Assembly: GCF_000306945.1 (NCBI RefSeq)
Contig: NC_018518.1
Coordinates: 310,001-374,000, forward strand
Source: Bordetella pertussis 18323
Lineage (GTDB): Bacteria > Pseudomonadota > Gammaproteobacteria > Burkholderiales > Burkholderiaceae_B
DNA: 64,000 bases
Direction of reading: 5' to 3'
The translations under genes and the position numbers were made by a program. The notes under the pieces are model-generated. The model searched no databases and was not told the origin of the DNA. It saw only the letters and a list, made by a program, of their open reading frames with translations. This document shows positions 27,549-39,266 of the stretch, piece by piece. Every line of letters begins with the position of its first letter. The first letter of the stretch is position 1.

Positions 27549-28198
27549 AGACGCTGCGATTTCCCGCCGGGCTCTACGGCATCACCCCCGAATGGGACGA
27601 TACCGACCGCCTGCTGGCGGCCGTGCGCGCCGCGGCGGCCGGCGGCATGACGGCGCTGCAATTGCGGCGCAAGCTGGCCGACGAACGCCTGCGCGCGGCG
27701 CAGGCGCGCGCCCTGGCGCCGCTGTGCCGCGAGCTGGGCGTGGTGTTCCTGGTCAACGATCACTGGAAACTGGCCCTGGATGTGGGCGCCGACGGCGCGC
27801 ACCTGGGGCGCGACGACGCCGACCCGGCCACCGTGCGGGCGCAGGCCGGCGCCGGCCTGCTGCTGGGCGTGTCCTGTTACAACGACCTGCGGCGCGCGGA
27901 CGCCCTGCTGGCCGCCGGAGCCGACTACGTCGCCTTCGGTACGGTGTTTGCCTCGCCCACCAAGCCCGAGGCCGTGCATGCGCCGCTGCAAACCCTGACC
28001 GAGGCCCGCGCCCGGGTGCTGGCCTGCCCCGCGCCGCGTCCGGCGGTCGTCGCCATCGGCGGCATCACGCCGGCCAACGTGTCGCAGGTGGCCCAGGCCG
28101 GCGCCGATTCAGCCGCGGTCATCAGCGGCCTGTTCGAGGCGCCCGACATTCAGGCGGCCGCGCGCGCATGCGCCGCGGCTTTCTCCGTCAACCCCTAA
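27545..28198 (+). CDS. thiE: Thiamine-phosphate synthase ThiE
   Basis: Joins HMP-PP and thiazole phosphate to form thiamine phosphate. 217 residues, TIM-barrel, with [66 protein letters not shown] and [10 protein letters not shown] in the usual order. Coupled to the ThiD-like gene; hemL follows after 16 bp. Confidence 0.93.
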   Translation: MKTLRFPAGLYGITPEWDDTDRLLAAVRAAAAGGMTALQLRRKLADERLRAAQARALAPLCRELGVVFLVNDHWKLALDVGADGAHLGRDDADPATVRAQAGAGLLLGVSCYNDLRRADALLAAGADYVAFGTVFASPTKPEAVHAPLQTLTEARARVLACPAPRPAVVAIGGITPANVSQVAQAGADSAAVISGLFEAPDIQAAARACAAAFSVNP

Positions 28199-28214
28199 CC
28201 CTGCCGTATCCGCC

Positions 28215-29498
28215 ATGTCCACCAACGCCGAACTCTTCGATCGCGCCTGCCGCAGCATTCCCGGCGGCGTCAATTCGCCCGTGCGCGCCTTCCGCTCCGT
28301 AGGCGGGACCCCGCGCTTCATCCAGCGCGCGCAAGGCCCCTACGTCTGGGACGCCGAGGGCAAGCAGTACATCGACTATGTCGGTTCCTGGGGCCCGGCC
28401 ATCCTGGGCCATGCCCATCCCGAAGTCGTGCGCGCCGTGCAGGAAGCGGCCGTCCACGGCCTGTCGTTCGGCGCGCCCACCGAAGCCGAGGTGGAGCTGG
28501 CCGAAATGCTGATCGCCCGCCTGCCGTCGCTGGAGCAGGTGCGCCTGGTCAGCTCGGGCACCGAAGCCACCATGACGGCCATCCGCCTGGCGCGCGGCGC
28601 CACCGGCCGCCACAAGATCATCAAGTTCGAGGGCTGCTACCACGGCCACTCCGACAGCCTGCTGGTCAAGGCTGGCTCGGGCCTGCTGACTTTCGGCAAC
28701 CCCAGCTCGGCCGGCGTGCCGCCGGAATTCGTCGCGCACACCCTGACCCTGGAATTCAACAACCTGGCCGTGGTCGACGCCGCGTTCAGCCAGCACGGCG
28801 CCGAGATCGCCTGCGTGATCGTCGAGCCGGTGGCCGGCAACATGAACCTGATCAAGCCGGCCGAAGGCTTCCTGGCCGGCCTGCGCGAACTGTGCACCCG
28901 CCACGGCGCGGTGCTGATCTTCGACGAGGTCATGACGGGTTTCCGCATCGGACCGCAAGGCGTGCAGGGCCTGACCGGCGTGCGTCCGGACCTGACCACG
29001 CTGGCCAAGGTCATCGGCGGCGGCATGCCGGTGGGCGCCTTCGGCGGCCGCGCCGACCTGATGGCCCATATCGCCCCGCTGGGCGGCGTCTACCAGGCCG
29101 GCACGCTGTCGGGCAACCCGGTGGCGGTGGCCGCCGGCCTGGCGACCATGCGCCTGATCGGCGAGCCCGGATTCTACGAGCGCCTGTCGGCCCAGACCGC
29201 GCGGCTGGCCCAGGGCCTGCAGGAGCGCGCGCGCGCAGCTGGCGTGCCGTTCTCGGCCGACGCCATCGGCGGCATGTTCGGCCTGTACTTCGGTGACCGC
29301 GTCCCCGCCTCGTTCGCCGAAGTGTCGGCCTGCGACACCGAGGCCTTCAAGCGCTTCTTCCATGCCATGCTGGAGCGCGGCATCCACTTCGCGCCGTCCG
29401 CCTTCGAGGCTGGTTTCGTCTCGGCCACGCACGACGACGCCGTCATCGACGCCACCCTGGAGGCGGCCGAACAGGTGTTCGCCACGCTGCGCGCCTGA
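28215..29498 (+). CDS. hemL: Glutamate-1-semialdehyde 2,1-aminomutase HemL
   Basis: PLP/PMP enzyme that forms 5-aminolevulinate in the C5 haem pathway. 427 residues, with [12 protein letters not shown] near the start, the cofactor region [16 protein letters not shown], the aspartate of [10 protein letters not shown] and the Schiff-base lysine in [16 protein letters not shown]. HemE, later in the same pathway, begins at 63184. A strong terminator follows at 29523. Confidence 0.97.
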   Translation: MSTNAELFDRACRSIPGGVNSPVRAFRSVGGTPRFIQRAQGPYVWDAEGKQYIDYVGSWGPAILGHAHPEVVRAVQEAAVHGLSFGAPTEAEVELAEMLIARLPSLEQVRLVSSGTEATMTAIRLARGATGRHKIIKFEGCYHGHSDSLLVKAGSGLLTFGNPSSAGVPPEFVAHTLTLEFNNLAVVDAAFSQHGAEIACVIVEPVAGNMNLIKPAEGFLAGLRELCTRHGAVLIFDEVMTGFRIGPQGVQGLTGVRPDLTTLAKVIGGGMPVGAFGGRADLMAHIAPLGGVYQAGTLSGNPVAVAAGLATMRLIGEPGFYERLSAQTARLAQGLQERARAAGVPFSADAIGGMFGLYFGDRVPASFAEVSACDTEAFKRFFHAMLERGIHFAPSAFEAGFVSATHDDAVIDATLEAAEQVFATLRA

Positions 29499-29522
29499 TC
29501 CCGCCGCGACGGGCAGGGCCCG

Positions 29523-29567
29523 GCCCATCGGATTGTTACGATCCGATGGGCTTCACTTTTTTGTTTT
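29523..29567 (+). terminator. Rho-independent terminator after hemL
   Basis: Perfect 11-bp stem GCCCATCGGAT / ATCCGATGGGC (29523-29533 and 29541-29551), 7-base loop, followed by a T-rich stretch CACTTTTTTGTTTT. Confidence 0.85.
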
Positions 29568-29619
29568 GGATCAAAAAAATCAGTGACATAGCGCGAAATC
29601 CAGGGAAACCCCGGCTCGA

Positions 29620-29649
29620 TTGATTTCACGATCTATGGCTTAATATAAC
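29620..29649 (+). promoter_or_regulatory. Candidate sigma-70 promoter upstream of the FapA-family gene
   Basis: TTGATT at 29620-29625 and TATAAC at 29644-29649 with an 18-bp spacer, in a locally AT-rich stretch that stands out from the genome. It leaves an untranslated leader of about 80 bases. Only sequence resemblance supports it. Confidence 0.35.
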
Positions 29650-29737
29650 TCGATATTTCCACATATTACCCACCTATGACATCGCCGACCGGCCCTGCCC
29701 CGACGCGCGGCAGCGGGCCGGACCCGCAGGAACAGAC

Positions 29738-31363
29738 ATGACCATCGCAAATGCGCTCCAGCTCGAGCTGGACGAGGCGACGTGCGTCCTATCGGCCGCC
29801 TATGCCCCGACCGGCGAGAACGACACGCTGCCCACCTGGGACACGCTGGTGGCGGCCGTGCAGGCGCGCGGATGGCCGGCCACGGTGCTCGACCAGATCA
29901 GCGCCATCGTGTTCATCGAACAATGCCGCGATACGGCCGGCCCGGTCGAGGCCTGCATCGGCGAGGTGCGTAACGGCACATTCGAGCTGGAGGTGGCCGA
30001 AGACCGCATGAGCGCGCAGCTGACCCTGCGTGCCCCCAAGGGCGGCCAGCCGGTCGGCGAATCCGACCTGCTGGCCGGCCTGCAGGCGCACGGCATCGTG
30101 CACGGCCTCATCCCCGAAGCGCTGCGCCAGGCCCTGGAGCGCGGCGCCTGCGAGGCCCTGGAGATCGCGCGCGGCACCCTGCCCGAGGCGGGCGAGCCGG
30201 CGCGCTTCGAAAGCCTGCTGGACGCGCTGAAGACGCGCCTGAGCGAGGATGACGAGAACGCCATCATCGATTACCGCAACCTGGGCGACCTGACCCTGGT
30301 GTCGGCCGGCACGCCGCTGATGCGCCGTATCCCGGCGACCCCGGGCCAGCCGGGCACCAACGTGCTGGGCGGCCCGGTCGCGCCGCCGGCCGTGGCCGAC
30401 CCGCCCTTCGCCCCCAAGCTCAATGGCGTGGAGGTCGATCCGGAAGACCCCGGCCTGCTGCGCGCGGCCATCGCCGGCTCGCCCATGCTGGTGCAGCACG
30501 GCGCCACGGTCAATTCGCTGGTGGAAGTGCCCGCGGTGGACCTGAGCTCGGGCAACATCGACTTCGAGGGTACCCTGCGCGTCAAGGGCGACATCACCGC
30601 CGGCATGCACGTGCGGGTATCGGGCGATGTCGTGGTCAACGGCACGATCGAGGCGGCCCACGTCGAGGCCGGCGGCAACGTCACCGTCAACGGCGGCATC
30701 ATCGGCAGCGCCGAAGGGGTCGCGGACAGCCGCGGCGGCAGCCGCATGGCCCGCATCGTCAGCGGCGGGTCGGTCAAGGCGCGCTTCATCGACAACGCGC
30801 AGGTGCGCGCCGAGAAGAACGTGGCGGCCGAACGCGAGATCCGCCAGAGCACGGTGACCGCCGGCGAAACCATCACCGTCGGCCCGCCGGGCTCGCAGCA
30901 GGGCGTGATCACCGGCGGCACGGCGCATGCGTACAAATCGGTGCACGCCGGAACGCTGGGCTCGATGGCCGGCATTCCCACCGTGGTGCGCGCCGGCCTG
31001 AACCCGCACGCCAACGCCAAGCGCGCCGCGCTGGAGACGCGCGCGCGCGAGCTGGAAGAGGAAAAGGCCAAGCTGGAAAAGCTGATCCTGTTCCTGCACA
31101 ACAACCCGGCCAAGAACGTCAACAACATGAGCGAGCGCGCCCGCCAGACGCACGCCAAGATCAGCGCCGACCTGGTGGAGCTGCAGGCCGAGGACGCACG
31201 CCTGGCCAAGGAGCTGCAGCCCCTGGAGACCGCCATGATCGTGGCCTCGCGGCGCTTCTTCGGCGGCGTGACGCTGCACCTGGGCGTGAAGGTGACCGAA
31301 TTCCTGGAGGACCAGGTCGGCGGCAAGGCCGTGCTGGAGCAGGGCGAGCTGGCGATCCGCTGA
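29738..31363 (+). CDS. FapA family (DUF342) polymer-forming protein
   Basis: 541 residues. The N-terminal region (DUF342_N-like) is followed by a right-handed beta-helix of short repeats (NIDFEGTLRVKGDITAGMHV, GDVVVNGTIEAAHVEAGGNV, TVNGGIIGSAEG). A C-terminal coiled coil (RAALETRARELEEEKAKLEKL) comes next, and then a final beta segment. Family members are poorly characterised and have been linked to flagellar or surface regulation in some species; no flagellar gene is adjacent here. It is monocistronic, with a terminator before and an inverted repeat after it. Confidence 0.88.
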   Translation: MTIANALQLELDEATCVLSAAYAPTGENDTLPTWDTLVAAVQARGWPATVLDQISAIVFIEQCRDTAGPVEACIGEVRNGTFELEVAEDRMSAQLTLRAPKGGQPVGESDLLAGLQAHGIVHGLIPEALRQALERGACEALEIARGTLPEAGEPARFESLLDALKTRLSEDDENAIIDYRNLGDLTLVSAGTPLMRRIPATPGQPGTNVLGGPVAPPAVADPPFAPKLNGVEVDPEDPGLLRAAIAGSPMLVQHGATVNSLVEVPAVDLSSGNIDFEGTLRVKGDITAGMHVRVSGDVVVNGTIEAAHVEAGGNVTVNGGIIGSAEGVADSRGGSRMARIVSGGSVKARFIDNAQVRAEKNVAAEREIRQSTVTAGETITVGPPGSQQGVITGGTAHAYKSVHAGTLGSMAGIPTVVRAGLNPHANAKRAALETRARELEEEKAKLEKLILFLHNNPAKNVNNMSERARQTHAKISADLVELQAEDARLAKELQPLETAMIVASRRFFGGVTLHLGVKVTEFLEDQVGGKAVLEQGELAIR

Positions 31364-31376
31364 CGGGCCGGGCAGT

Positions 31377-31408
31377 AGGGTGCCTGTCCCGGCGGGGACA
31401 GGCACCCT
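31377..31408. repeat. Perfect 14-bp inverted repeat between convergent genes
   Basis: AGGGTGCCTGTCCC at 31377-31390 pairs with GGGACAGGCACCCT at 31395-31408 around a GGCG tetraloop. It lies in the gap between the FapA-family and RidA genes, which converge. No T tract follows on either side. A partial copy of the arm (GGGACAGGCGCC) occurs 24 bp downstream. It could be a bidirectional terminator or a dispersed palindromic repeat. Confidence 0.7.
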
Positions 31409-31456
31409 GGCCGCGGGTGTCGCTCCCCCTGCGGGACAGGCGCCCGGATCGCCGCG

Positions 31457-31858
31457 TCAGGGAATCACGGCGGTGACTTCGATTTCGACCTTGGCCCGGT
31501 CCTCGATCAGGTCGGCGACTTCGACCGCGGTCATGGCCGGGAAATGGCGGCCGATCAGCTCGCGATAGTGCTTGCCGATTTCCGGATAGGACGCCACGTA
31601 CTCCGCCTTGTTCTTGACGTACCAGGTCATGCGCACGATGTGCTGCGGCCCGGCGCCGCCTTCGGCCATGATGGCCAGGACATTGACCAGGGTCTGGCGC
31701 ACCTGCTCGGCGAAATCGTCAGTCTCGAACTGCTGTTGGCCGTTCCAGCCCACCTGCCCGCCGACGAACACCAGCTTGGAGCCGACCGCCATCTCGGTCA
31801 GCGTGCCGTTCGAATAGCCTCGCGGCGCGAGCCAGTCCGGCGGTTGCAGAATTTTCAT
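31457..31858 (-). CDS. RidA family enamine/imine deaminase
   Basis: 133-residue YjgF/RidA protein (GQVGWNGQQQFETDDFAEQVRQTL, EDRAKVEIEVTAVIP). Family members hydrolyse reactive enamine/imine intermediates and release ammonia. It is the last gene of the leftward aromatic-CoA operon, 24 bp after the thioesterase gene. In a 2-aminobenzoate pathway the reduced ring is an enamine, so hydrolysis by a RidA protein is a sensible role here; that is inference from context. Confidence 0.9.
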   Translation of the reverse strand: MKILQPPDWLAPRGYSNGTLTEMAVGSKLVFVGGQVGWNGQQQFETDDFAEQVRQTLVNVLAIMAEGGAGPQHIVRMTWYVKNKAEYVASYPEIGKHYRELIGRHFPAMTAVEVADLIEDRAKVEIEVTAVIP

Positions 31859-31882
31859 GTCATGGATCCTCTTGTAAAAACG

Positions 31883-32317
31883 TTATGCGTCCCGCGCCTG
31901 CGGCGACAGGAACGCCTGCATGCGGGCGCGCAGGTCATCGGGTAGCGGCGTCGAGCACATGCTGCGCAGGTCCACCGTGACGATGGTCAGGTCGGCCGAC
32001 AGCCGCAGACGGTCGTCCGGCCCCAGAAACCGCACATCCGCGCGAAACGACGCTCCCCCGATGCGTCGCACGCTCAGCTCCTGCCGCAGGCGTTCGTGCC
32101 AGCGGCTGGGCGCGCTGAAGTCGCACTGCACCGACGCCAGCGGCGTACCGATATGGCGGTCCACGTGCAATGCATGAAACGGCAGGCCCATGCCCTTGTC
32201 GAACCACTCTTCGACAAAGTCATTGATCATCTCGAAATAGCGCGGGTAGAACACGATGCCGGCCGGGTCGCAATGCCGGAACCGCACCTCCACCTCGCTG
32301 ACGAACGGCTCGGCCAC
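31883..32317 (-). CDS. Acyl-CoA thioesterase, 4-hydroxybenzoyl-CoA thioesterase type
   Basis: Hot-dog-fold thioesterase of 144 residues. The motif RFRHCDPAGIVFYPRYFEMIN carries the catalytic aspartate of the 4HBT/YbgC group. The start is GTG at 32317, one base after the ligase stop and served by GGAGG in the ligase's last codons. Probably salvages CoA from dead-end aryl- or ring-cleaved thioesters in the same pathway. Confidence 0.88.
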   Translation of the reverse strand: MAEPFVSEVEVRFRHCDPAGIVFYPRYFEMINDFVEEWFDKGMGLPFHALHVDRHIGTPLASVQCDFSAPSRWHERLRQELSVRRIGGASFRADVRFLGPDDRLRLSADLTIVTVDLRSMCSTPLPDDLRARMQAFLSPQARDA

Positions 32318-32318
32318 C

Positions 32319-33968
32319 TCAACCCTCCGCCGCCATGCGGCGCAGCGCGAAACGCTGCAGCTTGCCCGTCTCGGTGCGCGGCAGCGCATCGACGAACTCG
32401 ATGGCGCGCGGATACTTGTACGGCGCGATGCCGGCCTTGACGAAGGCCTGCAGCGCCGCGGCCAGCGCGTCGTCCGGCTCGTAGCCGGGCTTGAGCACCA
32501 CATAGGCCTTGACCAGCTGCCCCCGGTCGTCATCCGGCGCGCCCACCACCCCGCACTCGGCCACCGCCTCGTGGCGCAGCAGCGCGTCCTCGACCTCCGG
32601 GCCGGCGATGTTGTAGCCCGCCGAGATGATCATGTCGTCGTTGCGCGCCTGGTAGAAGAAATAGCCATCGTCGTCGCGCAAGAAGGTATCGCCCGGCAGG
32701 TTCCAGCCTTGCTGGACGAAGCGCTGCTGGCGCTCGTCGGCCAGATAGCGGCAACCGGTGGGGCCCTTGATGGCCAGCCGCCCCACCGTGCCGTTGGGCA
32801 CCGGGCGCATCTGCTCGTCGACCACCTCGGCCACGTAGCCCGGCACCGCCTTGCCGATGGCGCCCTGGCGGACCTCTTCGGGTGGGCTGGAGACGAACAC
32901 GTGGATCATCTCGGTGCCGCCGATGCCGTCGATCATCTCGATGCCGGTGGCCTGCCGCCACAGCTGGCGGGTGGCGTCGGGCAGCGCCTCGCCGGCCGAC
33001 ACGCTCTTGCGCAGCGACGAGATGTCGTACTTGGGCGCGAGCGCGGCCATCTGGCGATAGAAGGTCGGCGCGGTGAACGAGATGGTGGCGCGGAAATCGT
33101 GGATCAGCGCCAGCAACGTGTCGGGGCTCAGTTTCTCGGCCAGCACGGCGCTGGCGCCCACGCGCAGCGGAAAGCACAGCAGCCCGCCCAGCCCGAAGGT
33201 GAAGGCCAGCGGCGGCGTGCCGCAGAAGATGTCGTCGGGCCCCGGCCTGATGACGTGGCGCGGGAACAGGTCGCACATGGCCAGCACATCGCGGTGGAAA
33301 TGCATGCAGCCCTTGGGCGCGCCGGTGGTACCGCTGGTAAAGGCGATCAGGCACACGTCGTCGGCGGCGGTGTCGCAGGCCGGGAAATCCTCCGGCTTGG
33401 CCGCGGCGCGCGCGTCCAGCGCATCGGGCGCGCCGTCGTTGAACAGCATGACCTGGCCCAGTCCGGGGCAATAGTGCTCGTGGGCGGGCGCGGCGCAGTG
33501 CAGCGCCTCGTCCTTGAGCCGGGCATCGCACAGCACGGCCTGCACCTGCGCCTTCTCGATGATCTGCCTGAGCTCCTTGGCGCGCAGCAGCGGCATGGTG
33601 GGCACCGTGACCAGCCCGGCCTTGATCGCGCCCAGCCAGGCGGCGGCCATCATCGGATTGTTGGGGCCGCGCAGCAACAGGCGGTTGCCCGGCACCAGGC
33701 CCATGTCCTCGACCAGCACGCGGGCGATGCGGTTGGTCAGCGCCTGCAGCTGGCCGTAGGTCATGGTCTCGATCCGCTCGTCCTGGCGCCAGCGCAGCGC
33801 CACGCGTTCGCCATGGCCTTGGCGCACCATGGCGTCGACCAGCTCGGCGGCGCAATTGAAGCGCTTCGGATAGGCCACGTCGGGACCGTCGAGCAGGAAT
33901 TCGGGCCACTCGCTCGCGGGCGGCAGGTTGTCGCGCGCGAAGCTGTCCAGGTGTGCGGAGGGTTCCAT
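32319..33968 (-). CDS. Benzoate-CoA ligase family protein (likely 2-aminobenzoate-CoA ligase)
   Basis: Adenylate-forming enzyme, 549 residues. The P-loop AFTSGTTGAPKG, the adenylate-binding GIGGTEMIH and YFFYQARNDDMIISAGYNI, and the C-terminal lysine motif PRTETGKLQRF are all present. The overall type is benzoate/2-aminobenzoate-CoA ligase (opening LPPASEWPEFLLD). Together with the neighbouring flavin monooxygenase/reductase and beta-oxidation genes this points to activation of anthranilate to its CoA thioester. Other ortho-substituted benzoates such as salicylate remain possible. Confidence 0.86.
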   Translation of the reverse strand: MEPSAHLDSFARDNLPPASEWPEFLLDGPDVAYPKRFNCAAELVDAMVRQGHGERVALRWRQDERIETMTYGQLQALTNRIARVLVEDMGLVPGNRLLLRGPNNPMMAAAWLGAIKAGLVTVPTMPLLRAKELRQIIEKAQVQAVLCDARLKDEALHCAAPAHEHYCPGLGQVMLFNDGAPDALDARAAAKPEDFPACDTAADDVCLIAFTSGTTGAPKGCMHFHRDVLAMCDLFPRHVIRPGPDDIFCGTPPLAFTFGLGGLLCFPLRVGASAVLAEKLSPDTLLALIHDFRATISFTAPTFYRQMAALAPKYDISSLRKSVSAGEALPDATRQLWRQATGIEMIDGIGGTEMIHVFVSSPPEEVRQGAIGKAVPGYVAEVVDEQMRPVPNGTVGRLAIKGPTGCRYLADERQQRFVQQGWNLPGDTFLRDDDGYFFYQARNDDMIISAGYNIAGPEVEDALLRHEAVAECGVVGAPDDDRGQLVKAYVVLKPGYEPDDALAAALQAFVKAGIAPYKYPRAIEFVDALPRTETGKLQRFALRRMAAEG

Positions 33969-34008
33969 GGTTGTTTCCCCTGTGTCGATGATGTGGATCT
34001 CGCCGCGC

Positions 34009-35178
<1,170 letters not shown>

Positions 35179-35180
35179 GC

Positions 35181-36044
35181 TCAGTCCCCCTCGAACACCG
35201 GCTTGCGCCTGGCCACGAAGGCATCGTAGGCGCGGCGGAAATCCTGCGTCTGCATGCAGATGGCCTGCGCCTGCGCCTGCGCCTCGGCCTCGATGGCCTC
35301 GTCCACGCCCATGTTCCATTCCTGGTGCAGCAGCTTCTTGGTCACGCCGTGCGCGAAGGTCGGACCGGCGGCCAGCTGCTCGGCCAGCGCCAGCGCCGCG
35401 CCGGACAGCTCGGCCGGATCATGCAGCGCATTGAAGAACCCCCATTGCAGGCCCTCGTCGGCATTCATGGCGCGGCCGGTGTACAGCAGCTCGCTGGCGC
35501 GGCCCTGGCCGATCATGCGCGGCAACAGCGTGCAGGCGCCCATGTCGGCGCCGGCCAGCCCCACGCGCGTGAACAGGAAGGCCGTGCGCGCCGCCGGCGT
35601 GCCCAGCCGCATGTCCGAGGCCAGCGCCATCATCGCCCCGGCGCCGGCGCACACGCCGTCCACCGCCGCCACGATGGGCTGCGGACACGCCCGCATGGCC
35701 TTGACCAGGTCGCCGGTCATGCGGGTGAAGTCCAGCAGCTCGGGCATGCTCATGCGCGTCAGCGGCCCGATGATCTCGTGCACATCCCCGCCCGAGCAGA
35801 AGTTGCCGCCCGCGCCGGTGAGCACCACGACCTTGATGTCGGTGGCGTAGACCAGGCCGCGGAACAGATCGCGCAGCTCGGCGTACGAGTCGAACGTCAG
35901 CGGGTTCTTGCGTTCCGGCCGGTTCAGCGTGATGGTGGCGATCTTGCCGTCGTCGGACACCTGCCACTGGAACGTGCGCGCGGCATGGCCAGCATACGGC
36001 CGCTTGTGGTGCTTCATGGTGTGGACTTGCTCGGATTGCGTCAT
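35181..36044 (-). CDS. Enoyl-CoA hydratase family protein
   Basis: Crotonase-fold protein, 287 residues, with the oxyanion-hole segments [16 protein letters not shown] and [21 protein letters not shown]. The acidic residue position typical of hydratases (here GLAGADMGA) differs from canonical ECH glutamates, so ring hydrolase or lyase activity is possible. An internal ATG at residue 10 could be the true start. Located mid-operon between the SDR and acyl-CoA dehydrogenase genes. Confidence 0.87.
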   Translation of the reverse strand: MTQSEQVHTMKHHKRPYAGHAARTFQWQVSDDGKIATITLNRPERKNPLTFDSYAELRDLFRGLVYATDIKVVVLTGAGGNFCSGGDVHEIIGPLTRMSMPELLDFTRMTGDLVKAMRACPQPIVAAVDGVCAGAGAMMALASDMRLGTPAARTAFLFTRVGLAGADMGACTLLPRMIGQGRASELLYTGRAMNADEGLQWGFFNALHDPAELSGAALALAEQLAAGPTFAHGVTKKLLHQEWNMGVDEAIEAEAQAQAQAICMQTQDFRRAYDAFVARRKPVFEGD

Positions 36045-36065
36045 TTCCTCTCCGTTTTCGGGTTC

Positions 36066-36857
36066 TCAGCCAGTCATGACTTCGCCGCCGTCGACGGCGA
36101 TGGCCTGGCCGTTGATGGCTGCCGAGGCGGGCAGGGCCAGCCAGGCCACGGTTTCCGCGACTTCCTCGGGGTTGATCAGGCGTCCTTGCGGATTGCGTTC
36201 GGCCAGCGTGGCGCGCGCCTCGGCCTCGCTCAGGCCGGTCTTCTCCACGATGTTGGCCACCGCGCCACGCACGATGTCGGTTTCGGTGTAGCCCGGGCAC
36301 ACGGCGTTGACCGTGACGCCCTTGCGCGCCGTCTCCAGCGCCAGCGCGCGGGTCAGGCCCACCACGCCATGCTTGGCGGCGCAGTAGGCGCTGACGTAGG
36401 CGTAGCCGATCAGGCCGGCGGTGCTGGCGACGTTGACCACCCTGCCCCAGCCGCCATCCAGCATCCCCGGCAGGGCCGCCTGGATGCAGTGGAACGTGCC
36501 GGTCAGGTTGACCGCCAGCATGCGCTGCCACAGCGCCTCGTCGGTGCGGTCGAAGCGCTGGCTGACCGCCTGGCCGGCGTTGTTGACCAGGATCGCGACC
36601 GGCCCGAGCGCGCGCGCGGCCTGCTCGAATGCCGCGCGCACCGAGGCGGCGTCGGCCACGTCGGCGCTGGCGGTCTGCACCCGGCCGGCGCGCGCCAGCT
36701 GGTCGGCGGCGGCATCCAGGGCGCCGCCGTCACGGCCCAGCAAGGTGACGCTGGCGCCGCGCGCCAGCAGCGCGCGCGCGCACGCCAGCCCGATGCCGCG
36801 CGCACCGCCCGTAACCAGGGCGTGGCGCCCGGCCAAGGCCTGTGTGGATGTGCTCAT
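36066..36857 (-). CDS. SDR-family 3-hydroxyacyl-CoA dehydrogenase-like protein
   Basis: 263 residues, with [38 protein letters not shown] and the active site [10 protein letters not shown]. The C-terminus [15 protein letters not shown] is typical of beta-hydroxybutyrate-dehydrogenase-like SDRs. Its start overlaps the monooxygenase/reductase stop by ATGA. Expected to oxidise a hydroxy-CoA intermediate after the hydratase step. Confidence 0.9.
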   Translation of the reverse strand: MSTSTQALAGRHALVTGGARGIGLACARALLARGASVTLLGRDGGALDAAADQLARAGRVQTASADVADAASVRAAFEQAARALGPVAILVNNAGQAVSQRFDRTDEALWQRMLAVNLTGTFHCIQAALPGMLDGGWGRVVNVASTAGLIGYAYVSAYCAAKHGVVGLTRALALETARKGVTVNAVCPGYTETDIVRGAVANIVEKTGLSEAEARATLAERNPQGRLINPEEVAETVAWLALPASAAINGQAIAVDGGEVMTG

Positions 36858-39198
36858 TTGATGTCCAGTTGCGCCAGCATGGCGGCGCGTTCGAAATTGG
36901 TTTCCAGCTGCCGCTTGCCGGCCACGTACTGGTCGGGCCAGTGCACATCGCGATAGCCCACGCGGGCCGCCTCGCGCAACGTCCAGGCCGCATCGGCCAG
37001 GTGCGGGCGCGCCAGCGCGCACAGGTCGGCGCGGCCCGAGGCGATGATGCCGTTGGCGTGGTCGGCCTCGAAGATCGCGCCCACCGCGATGGTGGCGATG
37101 CCGGCCTCGTTGCGCACCCGGTCGGCGAACGGCGTCTGGTACATGCGGCCATATACCGGCTGCTGGTCGGGGCTGACCTGTCCCGACGAGCAATCGATCA
37201 TGTCCGCGCCCGCCGCCTTGAAATGGCGGGCGATCTCGACCGCGTCGTCGGCGGTGATGCCGCCCTCGACCCAGTCGTGCGCCGAAATCCGCACCGACAT
37301 GGGCAGCTCGGCCGGCCAGGCCTGGCGCACCGCGCGGAACACTTCGAGCGGATAGCGCAGGCGGTTCTCCAGGCTGCCGCCATACTCGTCGTCGCGCTGG
37401 TTGGTCAGCGGCGAGATGAACGACGACAGCAGATAGCCGTGGGCGCAATGCAGTTCCAGCCAGTCGAAGCCGGCCCGGGCGGCGCGCCGGGCGGCGGCGG
37501 CGAAGTCCTCGCGCACGCGGTCCATGTCGGCGCGCGTCATGGCCCGCGGCGTCTGCGACACGCCCGGCAGGTACGGCAGCGCCGAGGCCGACAGCAGCGG
37601 CCAGTTGCCCTCGGGCAGCGGATGATCCATCTGCTGCCAGCCCAGCTGGGTCGAGCCCTTGCGGCCGGCATGGCCGAGCTGGATGCCGATGCGCGCGGCG
37701 CTGTTGCCGTGCACGAAGTCGACGATGCGGCCGAAGGCGCCGGCCTGCTCGTCGTTCCACAGGCCGGGGCAGCCCGGGGTGATGCGCGCGTCGGGCGAGG
37801 TGCAGGTCATCTCCACCATGACCAGCCCCGCGCCGCCCAGCGCGCGCCCCCAGGTGCACCAGATGGAATTCGCCGGGCACGCCGTCGACGCAGGAGTACA
37901 TGGCCATGGGCGAGACCACGATACGGTTGGCCAGCCGCACGCTGCGCGCCTGGAACGGCGTGAGCATGGGCAGCGGCGCCTGCGCGCCCGGCGCGGGCCC
38001 GGCCCCGGCGCGCTCGGCGATCCAGGCCTCGTATCCTTGCAGCCATGCAGCATCGCGCAGCCGCAGGTTCTCGTGCGAGATGCGCTGCGAACGGGTCAGC
38101 AGCGAATAGGCGAATTGCTCGGGCTCCAGGTTGGCGTAGCGCCGCACGTTCTCGAACCATTCCGTCGAGTTGCGCGCCGCGTTCTGTATCTTCAGCACTT
38201 CCACGCTGCGCACGTCTTCGTAGTGCTGCAGCGCGCCGCGCAGGTCGCCGCGCCGGCCGTCCAGGCAGCGCGCCAGCTCGATGGCGTCTTCCAGGGCCAG
38301 CTTGGTGCCCGAGCCGATGGAAAAGTGCGCCGTGTGGGCCGCGTCGCCCATCAGCACCACCGGCACGTCGCGCTCGCCGCGCGGCGTCTGCAGGCGGTTC
38401 CAGCGCACCCAATGCGGACAGATCACGCGCGGGAAGCGGATCCAGATGGCCGCGCCGCGTATGTGCTTGGCGTTGCTGATCAGGCGGTGGCCGTCCAGCC
38501 AGGGCGCGAACAGCCGCTCGCAATAGGCAATGCCGTCTTCCTGGCTCATGCCCTCGATGCCGGCGGATTGCCAGGTTTCCTCGGGCGTCTCGACGATGAA
38601 CGTGGACAGCCCGTCCTCGAAGCGATAGGCATGGGCCTGGAACCAGCCGTGTTCATTCTGCACGAAGGCGAACGTGAAGGCGTCGAATACCTTGGTCGTG
38701 TCCAGCCAGACGAAGCGGCAGCGGCGCTGGTCGATATCGGGGGTGAAGGTGTTAGCGGGTGCGCACCACGCTGTTGATGCCGTCGGCGGCGATGACCAGG
38801 TCGGCGTCGTAGTCGCGCGCCAGGGCCTGGTCGTCCTGCACGAAGGTCTCGAACACCAGCTTGACGCCGACCTCCTCGCAGCGGGCCTGCAGGATGTTGA
38901 GCAGGTGCTTGCGGCCGATGCCGATGAAGCCGTGGCCACTGGTGCGGATGCTGCGGTCCCTGTAGTGGATCTCGATGTCGTCCCAGTGGTTGAACGCGTC
39001 GCCGATGGTCTTGGCCGATACGGGGTCGGCCTGGCGCAGGTTGTCCATGGTGGCGTCGGAGAACACCACGCCCCAGCCGAAGGTGTCGTAAGGGCGGTTG
39101 CGCTCGATGACGGTCACTTCGTTGGCCGGATCCTGCAACTTCATCAGCAGGCCGAAATACAGGCCGGCGGGGCCACCGCCCAGGCAGACTATCTTCAT
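36854..39198 (-). pseudogene. Bifunctional flavin monooxygenase/OYE-type reductase (2-aminobenzoyl-CoA or salicylyl-CoA type), two frameshifts
   Basis: The first 148 codons form an FAD monooxygenase N-terminus ([20 protein letters not shown]) and stop at TAA near 38752. The remainder of that domain ([45 protein letters not shown]) is in another frame. A second shift at the five-C run 37847-37851 moves the OYE-type reductase domain ([34 protein letters not shown]) to a third frame. Adding five (or two) bases near 38755 and removing one G at the run restores about 782 codons, the size of the Azoarcus 2-aminobenzoyl-CoA monooxygenase/reductase. The gene is first in the leftward operon. Confidence 0.88.
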
Positions 39199-39266
39199 CG
39201 CGTTACACGCTCCGTGGCAGGCGCCGCCCTGTCCCGCGCGGACGCGCCTGATATGTTCAACCCTTG

